DNA of 21,426 bases from an uncultured Verrucomicrobiota bacterium (lineage in GTDB: Bacteria > Verrucomicrobiota > Kiritimatiellia > RFP12 > UBA1067). How positions within the stretch are numbered: position 1 is the stretch's first letter; every line of letters begins with the position of its first letter. Positions 14,647 through 18,953 of this stretch are shown here, in pieces. The stretch covers positions 1 to 21,426 of the forward strand of contig CAMPAF010000014.1 in assembly GCA_946631535.1 (NCBI GenBank), written 5' to 3'. The position numbers were made by a program, and so were the translations under genes. The notes beneath the pieces are model-generated. The model worked only from the letters and a program-made list of their open reading frames with translations, did not search any database and had not been told where the DNA came from.

Positions 14647-14935
14647 CGGATTCCTCCTGGCTAGCGGACTTCATGTGCTCGAGGACCCGCGCGGACACGG
14701 ATCCCGCGCGCTTGAGGATCTTCGCGCCGCGCGTGATCTTGCAGAGCGAAATGCCCAGCGCCGCCGCCACCTGCCGTTGCGACACTCCCTGCTCCAGCAG
14801 CTCTAGCAGCTCCCAGCGCAGCACCAGGTCGTGAAGCTCGTTCGGCGTCAGCAGCTCGGCGAGAAACGTCTCCATCTCCGCACGGTCGGTGACCGATGCC
14901 GCCGCCGCCGCGAAACGCGCAAGCGCCTCGTTCAC
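14597..14935 (-). CDS. trpR: TrpR-like DNA-binding regulator
   Basis: This is a 112-residue all-helical regulator. ELLTPNELHDLVLRWELLEL and the helix-turn-helix SQRQVAAALGISLCKITRG (52-70) match Trp repressor more closely than the YerC/YecD branch, notably the ITRG-K-L ending. By eye, Arg40 and Arg69 align with E. coli TrpR Arg54 and Arg84, which contact tryptophan, but the Thr81 position is Lys66. Ligand binding is therefore uncertain. It starts with GTG at 14935-14933, overlapping the upstream TGA as GTGA, and ends 50 bp inside the methyltransferase gene. It shares the run with aroQ, so aromatic control is possible, but I see no trp operator-like palindrome near any promoter here. Confidence 0.8.
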   Translation of the reverse strand: MNEALARFAAAAASVTDRAEMETFLAELLTPNELHDLVLRWELLELLEQGVSQRQVAAALGISLCKITRGAKILKRAGSVSARVLEHMKSASQEESDAGADLAVKSPDKARR

Positions 14936-15720
14936 GGCGCGATCCTCTGCCTGCTGTTGAGCATCTTCTGGAGATCCTCTTCCTCCTTGAGCTTCTTGCG
15001 CCGCTCGACGAGCTCGGTGTAGTCAACCCTGTTCGCGATCAGCTCTGCGCAGAGCTGGGCGTTGAGGAACACGAAGCCCTTTGCCCTCATGCGGTTGTAG
15101 AGGTCGGCTCCGTCGGCCGCGTCGCGCATCGCCTCGGGCAGCACGGCGATCAGGTCGCGGCCCAGGCGTTGCGGAACGTCCACCCGGGCGTAGCTCTTGC
15201 CGAAGAAGCAGGTCTCGCCGTTGCGCAGGCGACGGTTTAGGGCCGTGCGCTGGTCGTTGATCCGCTTCAGTAGCTGCTTTGCCCGCGCGTTCATCTCGAA
15301 CGAGCTGCTGGCGCCAGCGGCCGGAGCCGACTCGACGGCAGGCTTCTCCGCAGGCGCAGGAGCGTCGTCGAAAAGGTCGTCGATGGCCGTCGCCTTTTTC
15401 GCCGGAGCCGCAGGAGCAGGAGCGGGCGCCGCGGCCGGCGCCGCCCCTGGCTGCGTCGCGAGGAACGACCGCCAAGGCACGACCTGGTCAGTCACCTGCA
15501 CGTTGTTGACGAATATCGCCGTACCGTAGCGCGCCATAATGTATGGCGGTTTCAGGAAGTGTCCGTTCACGAACACCAGCCCCGTGCTGGTCGGCTTGCC
15601 ACGCGTGCCCTTTAGTGCGATCCGCGCCTCGTCCGGAACCTTCTCGAACGACGGCGCGGCCGCCCCTGCCAGCGTGGCCAGCAGCAGCCCACAGAACAGC
15701 ATGGTCCTTATATTATCCAT
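14932..15720 (-). CDS. Secreted protein with Ala/Pro linker, unknown function
   Basis: This is a 262-residue protein. MDNIRTMLFCGLLLATLAGA is a signal peptide with cleavage expected near AAA-PSF. Residues ~49-83 (VFVNGHFLKPPYIMARYG, then FVNNVQVTDQVVPW) form a compact module that I associate with secreted proteins of PVC bacteria, from memory and without a family name. Residues ~89-140 are a low-complexity Ala/Pro/Lys linker, and the rest is helical, charged and rich in Arg/Leu. The start at 15720 has GGAG 6 nt upstream; ATG 15732 and ATG 15702 are alternatives. A GATAAT lies within the first codons (15717-15712), so a leaderless start at 15702 is also conceivable. It follows the oxidoreductase by 30 bp. 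Confidence 0.72.
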   Translation of the reverse strand: MDNIRTMLFCGLLLATLAGAAAPSFEKVPDEARIALKGTRGKPTSTGLVFVNGHFLKPPYIMARYGTAIFVNNVQVTDQVVPWRSFLATQPGAAPAAAPAPAPAAPAKKATAIDDLFDDAPAPAEKPAVESAPAAGASSSFEMNARAKQLLKRINDQRTALNRRLRNGETCFFGKSYARVDVPQRLGRDLIAVLPEAMRDAADGADLYNRMRAKGFVFLNAQLCAELIANRVDYTELVERRKKLKEEEDLQKMLNSRQRIAP

Positions 15721-15750
15721 TTCCTGCTCCACTGGCCCTTATCCGTCACC

Positions 15751-17187
15751 TCAGCACTTCGCGCAGCCGCAGACCGTGGAGGCGTAGCCCACGAACGGCT
15801 TGCCGCCCACCATCACCTGGCGCGACTTCGGGCAGAACGTGGCGCGCATGCCCGTGCGGGCGGAGGCGTTCGCCATGATGAGCGCGATCGCGTGCGAGTA
15901 GCCGGCCTCGATCGGGGCGTTCGGGTTCTTGCGGGCGCGCACGCACTCCATCCAGTTGCGCATGTGCGCGGAGGTGAGCTGGTCGCCGCCGGTGTTGGCG
16001 CTCGTCACGACCTCTTCCTTCGGCGCGGGAAGCGCCTCTTCCGTCCAGCCCTTCTTCGTCTCGACGCCCTCGTTCGTGACCATGCCCTTGCCCATGTCCA
16101 CGCAGCCGTTCGGGCCGAAGTACTTCTCGATCGGGGACTCGCGGTTCGGGTTCGACCCGCCGCCGCAGTTCGTCTGGTGGCTCTGGAACACGCACTGGAA
16201 GCCCTTGCCCTTCACGCCGCTCTCGCCGTACTCGAGCACCGTGGTGAACGTGTCGTAGCTCATGCGGCCGTCGACCCACTGGTAGAGGCCGCCCGAGGAC
16301 ATCGCGCTCTTCGGGTAGGGGATGTCCATGAACCACGCGACCGTGTCGATCTGGTGGCACATCCACTGGCCGGGCGTGCCGGAGCTGAACGGCCAGAAGA
16401 GGCGGAACTCGAGATACTTGCGCGGATCGAACGGATACTTGGCGGGATCGCGGTCGAGGAGCCACATGTTCCAGTCGACGTCCTCCTTCTTGAGCGAGGC
16501 GATCAGCGCCTCGGGACGGCGCCAGCGCTTGGGCTGGTTCACGTTCCAGCGGAGGTCCACGTAGGAGATGTCGCCGAACTTGCCGGAGTTGATGAACTCC
16601 TTCGCGGCCATGTACTTCTTGCCGGAGCGGCGCTGCGAGCCGATCTGGAGGACGGAGCCCGGCACGAAGCCGGCCGCGCGCTTGGCGTCCACGGCGTCCT
16701 TCAGCATGTTGGCGGAGTACATGTCCTCGGCGAGCGGCTTCTCGCAGTAGGCGTCCTTGCCCGCCATCACGGCGTGGCAGGCGTGCTGCGCGTGCTGGAA
16801 GTCGGCCGTGGAGATGATCACGGCGTCCACGTCCTTCGCCTGCTCGTAGAGCGCCATGTCGCTTGAGTAGGTGGCGATCGAGTGGCCGAGCCTTTTCTCG
16901 AGCTCCGGCTGGGCCTTCTCGAAGAGACGCTTCTTCCAGAGGTCGGCCACGGCCACCATGTCGAAGTTCAGCTCCTTGTTGTGATGCAGGAAGCACGGCA
17001 GCAGCGAGCTACGGAAACGGTCAGAATAGCCCACGCAAGCCACGCGTACCGTCTCGTTGGCGCGGTAGTACCTGCCTGCGGCCACGCCGGGCGCCTGCTG
17101 CGCCCTGAGGATGCCTGGCAACGCGGCCATGGCGGCGCCTGCGGCGCCGATCTTCACAAACTCTCGACGGTTCACGTCTGCGTTCAT
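15751..17187 (-). CDS. Gfo/Idh/MocA-family oxidoreductase with Tat signal
   Basis: This is a 478-residue NAD(P)-dependent dehydrogenase-type protein, usually acting on sugars, polyols or their derivatives. The N-terminus MNADVNRREFVKIGAAGAAM is a twin-arginine signal (Arg7-Arg8), so the folded protein with its cofactor is likely exported. The Rossmann start VRVACVGYSDRFRS (47-60) has a degenerate glycine motif. The family EKP is in YCEKPLAED (147-155), and DISYVDLRW and the C-terminal HMRNWMECVRARKNPNAPIE are typical of the Tat-exported Verrucomicrobiota/Planctomycetes/Bacteroidetes branch. The last residues, VCGCAKC, form an unusual CxCxxC tail. AAAGGAG lies 6 nt before the ATG. It sits just downstream of a sialate O-acetylesterase, which fits glycan breakdown, but the substrate is unknown. 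Confidence 0.92.
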   Translation of the reverse strand: MNADVNRREFVKIGAAGAAMAALPGILRAQQAPGVAAGRYYRANETVRVACVGYSDRFRSSLLPCFLHHNKELNFDMVAVADLWKKRLFEKAQPELEKRLGHSIATYSSDMALYEQAKDVDAVIISTADFQHAQHACHAVMAGKDAYCEKPLAEDMYSANMLKDAVDAKRAAGFVPGSVLQIGSQRRSGKKYMAAKEFINSGKFGDISYVDLRWNVNQPKRWRRPEALIASLKKEDVDWNMWLLDRDPAKYPFDPRKYLEFRLFWPFSSGTPGQWMCHQIDTVAWFMDIPYPKSAMSSGGLYQWVDGRMSYDTFTTVLEYGESGVKGKGFQCVFQSHQTNCGGGSNPNRESPIEKYFGPNGCVDMGKGMVTNEGVETKKGWTEEALPAPKEEVVTSANTGGDQLTSAHMRNWMECVRARKNPNAPIEAGYSHAIALIMANASARTGMRATFCPKSRQVMVGGKPFVGYASTVCGCAKC

Positions 17188-17193
17188 CGTATT

Positions 17194-17200
17194 CTCCTTT
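17194..17200 (-). promoter_or_regulatory. Shine-Dalgarno sequence of the Gfo/Idh gene
   Basis: AAAGGAG on the minus strand, 6 nt before the ATG at 17187. It lies in a leader of about 40 nt predicted from the promoter at 17237-17265. Confidence 0.8.
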
Positions 17201-17236
17201 GTTCGGTTTTAGAAATTGCTGGTGCGAAACGACGCC

Positions 17237-17265
17237 ATTCTACCTTAAACCCCGCCGAAAAGCAA
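17237..17265 (-). promoter_or_regulatory. Promoter of the Gfo/Idh-led operon
   Basis: On the minus strand TTGCTT (17265-17260), 17 bp, then TAGAAT (17242-17237). The expected start site near 17230 leaves a leader of about 40 nt that carries a Shine-Dalgarno. The -35 occupies the loop of the hairpin at 17246-17276. Confidence 0.6.
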
Positions 17266-17276
17266 GGCGGAGTTTA
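17246..17276 (-). terminator. Hairpin after the esterase gene, possible terminator
   Basis: An 11-bp stem (TAAACTCCGCC / GGCGGGGTTTA read on the minus strand, one G-U) closes a 9-nt loop, starting 12 bp after the esterase stop. No U-tract follows, so intrinsic termination may be weak. It overlaps the next gene's promoter. Confidence 0.55.
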
Positions 17277-17288
17277 CCGTCTCGTCCC

Positions 17289-18791
17289 CTAGTCGCCGAT
17301 GTGGAACGCGCCAAGCGGCAGGTCCGCCTCGTTGTGCAGCGCGCCGTACCACGGGCGCGAGAAGAGGTAGCGGAGCTTCCTCGGCTGCGCAACGCCGTCC
17401 GCGCGCACCACGAGGTCCTTGCCCTGGATGACACCATTGGACTGGTACCCCTTCTGGTCCTTCACTTTCAGGTTGTCGATCTTCGCGGGCACGAACTTGC
17501 CGTCCTCGCCGGCGATCTCGAAGCCGGACGAGACCGCCCAGTCCCAGTTGTAGAGGTACCAGCTCTCGACGTCGTTGAAGGAGAGCACGAACTTGTCGCC
17601 TTCTATCTTCCAGCTCTTGAGCGTGGGAGAATCGGCCTTTATGTTCGTGAACCCGTAGTCGCGCTTGAGGGCGAGGAGAGCGAGTCGCTGCCCGACGGTC
17701 TCCTTGTCGTTCGGGTGGATGTCGGCGAGGTTGCCGCGATCGTTGATCACGGCCATGCCGGCGTTCTTCTCGGCGGCGGCGAATATGGCCTGTCCCTCCT
17801 GGATGGTCGCGATCTTGTCGAAGCCCCAAGGCGCGAGCTGCACGAAGTAGAGCTTGAGGTCGGGGTTCTTGAACTCCTTGGCCCAGCCGTTGTAGAGCGC
17901 GTGCATCTTGTCCGCGTAGCCGTGCCCCTCGCTGGCGTTGGAGCAGCCCTGGTACCAGATGAAGCCGCGGATCGCGAACGGCGTCCACGGCGCCACCATC
18001 TCGTTCCACAGCACGCGAGGCTGGTCCTGGATGCGGAAATTGGCCTTGCCGGCGTCCTTCTGCGCCTTGTAGGCGGCGGGATCCAGCAGCGTCTGCGTGG
18101 CGAGGCCCTTGCAGGACGCGACCGTCTCGAAGCCGCACGCAGGGGTCCACGGTTCCACGCGCGTGCCGCCCCAGTACGCCCCTACGATGCCAACGGGAAT
18201 GCCGATCGCGTTGTGGATCTCCAGCGCGAAGTAGACGCCCATCGCGGAGAAGCTCGGGTTACGCAGGTTCTCCGGCGTGAACTTGCGCCACACCACCGGC
18301 AGCGCCGCCGTCTTCTTCGGCTCGACGCTAGTCCTGTAGTTGCTCTGGCAGCAGAAGCGGATGAGCGGCTTGCGCGTCATGCCCGCGCGCATCGCGCCCT
18401 TCGCGTCGCGGAAGTGCGGGTTGCTGCCGCAGAGCGGCAGCTCGGTGTTGGACTGCCCGGAGCAGAACCACACCTCGCCCACTAGAACGTCTTTCGCGGA
18501 CGCCACGGCGCCCCCGGACTCCGCCGAAAGCGTGCGCCCCTCGCAGCAGGCGCCCATCGCCCCAAGCTTCACGCACCACTTGCCGTCGGCACCGGCCGTC
18601 GCCTCGCGCGTCATCCCCGCGAACGACACCTTCACCTTCGCGCCGGGGTCGGCCGTGCCCCACACCGGCACCTCGCGTCCGCGCTGGAGGACTGCGCCGT
18701 CAGCGAACGGAACTCCCAAATCGACCTTCGCCTCTAGGGAGAAGGAACACAGCGCGGCCGCAGCCGCCAGACCAAGCATGGTATTTTTCAT
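17289..18791 (-). CDS. Sialate O-acetylesterase family protein (secreted SGNH-type)
   Basis: This is a 500-residue carbohydrate esterase that would remove O-acetyl groups from sialic acids or related glycans outside the cytoplasm. A signal peptide (MKNTMLGLAAAAALCSFSLE) precedes a beta domain (LGVPFADGAVLQRGREVPVW). The catalytic block has WFCSGQSNTELPL with nucleophile Ser114, IVGAYWGGTRVEPWTP (202-217), FIWYQGCSNASEG (277-289) and the Asp-His pair in NLADIHPND (Asp357, His359). The usual WYQGESN reads WYQGCSN. The chain ends with a beta-rich domain. The start at 18791 is fixed by the signal peptide and by a -10 that ends 7 bp upstream. The neighbouring Tat-exported oxidoreductase supports a glycan-processing locus. 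Confidence 0.9.
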   Translation of the reverse strand: MKNTMLGLAAAAALCSFSLEAKVDLGVPFADGAVLQRGREVPVWGTADPGAKVKVSFAGMTREATAGADGKWCVKLGAMGACCEGRTLSAESGGAVASAKDVLVGEVWFCSGQSNTELPLCGSNPHFRDAKGAMRAGMTRKPLIRFCCQSNYRTSVEPKKTAALPVVWRKFTPENLRNPSFSAMGVYFALEIHNAIGIPVGIVGAYWGGTRVEPWTPACGFETVASCKGLATQTLLDPAAYKAQKDAGKANFRIQDQPRVLWNEMVAPWTPFAIRGFIWYQGCSNASEGHGYADKMHALYNGWAKEFKNPDLKLYFVQLAPWGFDKIATIQEGQAIFAAAEKNAGMAVINDRGNLADIHPNDKETVGQRLALLALKRDYGFTNIKADSPTLKSWKIEGDKFVLSFNDVESWYLYNWDWAVSSGFEIAGEDGKFVPAKIDNLKVKDQKGYQSNGVIQGKDLVVRADGVAQPRKLRYLFSRPWYGALHNEADLPLGAFHIGD

Positions 18792-18798
18792 GCCGGCT

Positions 18799-18827
18799 AT
18801 CATACCACATCGGCACCTGTATGCCAA
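18799..18827 (-). promoter_or_regulatory. Promoter of the esterase gene, likely leaderless
   Basis: On the minus strand TTGGCA (18827-18822), 17 bp, then TATGAT (18804-18799) with TGG in front. Seven bp separate it from the ATG at 18791. Confidence 0.72.
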
Positions 18828-18842
18828 TCCCCGGTTTCCATT

Positions 18843-18896
18843 CCCGGCGGTCTCGGCGGTCCCGGCGGTCTCGGCGGTCTCGGCGGTCCCGACCGT
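18843..18896. repeat. 6 x 9-bp GC-rich tandem array between divergent promoters
   Basis: Units on the plus strand: CCCGGCGGT, CTCGGCGGT, CCCGGCGGT, CTCGGCGGT, CTCGGCGGT and the diverged CCCGACCGT. The array ends at the base before the TTGACA of the helicase promoter and begins 15 bp from the -35 of the esterase promoter. Confidence 0.9.
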
Positions 18897-18925
18897 TTGA
18901 CACCCCGAAAAGGCTATTGTAAACT
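18897..18925 (+). promoter_or_regulatory. Promoter of the SNF2 helicase gene
   Basis: TTGACA (18897-18902), 17 bp, then TAAACT (18920-18925), with TG directly before it. The predicted start is near 18932, giving a leader of ~20 nt to the ATG at 18954. No Shine-Dalgarno is visible in that leader. Confidence 0.6.
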
Positions 18926-18953
18926 ATGCCAAATTTCAAGCGGCAGCATCACA

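Noticed and set aside
15892..16866. 324-residue plus-strand open frame opposite the Gfo/Idh gene
   Set aside because: Repetitive Val/His/Gly/Arg composition with no motif; the opposite strand encodes a clear Gfo/Idh protein.
15746..16996. 416-residue minus-strand frame alternative to the Gfo/Idh protein
   Set aside because: Arg/Gly/Leu-rich out-of-frame reading of the Gfo/Idh gene with no motif.
17199..18485. 428-residue open frame on the plus strand opposite the esterase
   Set aside because: It is a GC-rich shadow of the esterase gene: Arg/Val/Glu/His-rich, no domain, no start signals, and its boundaries follow the real gene.
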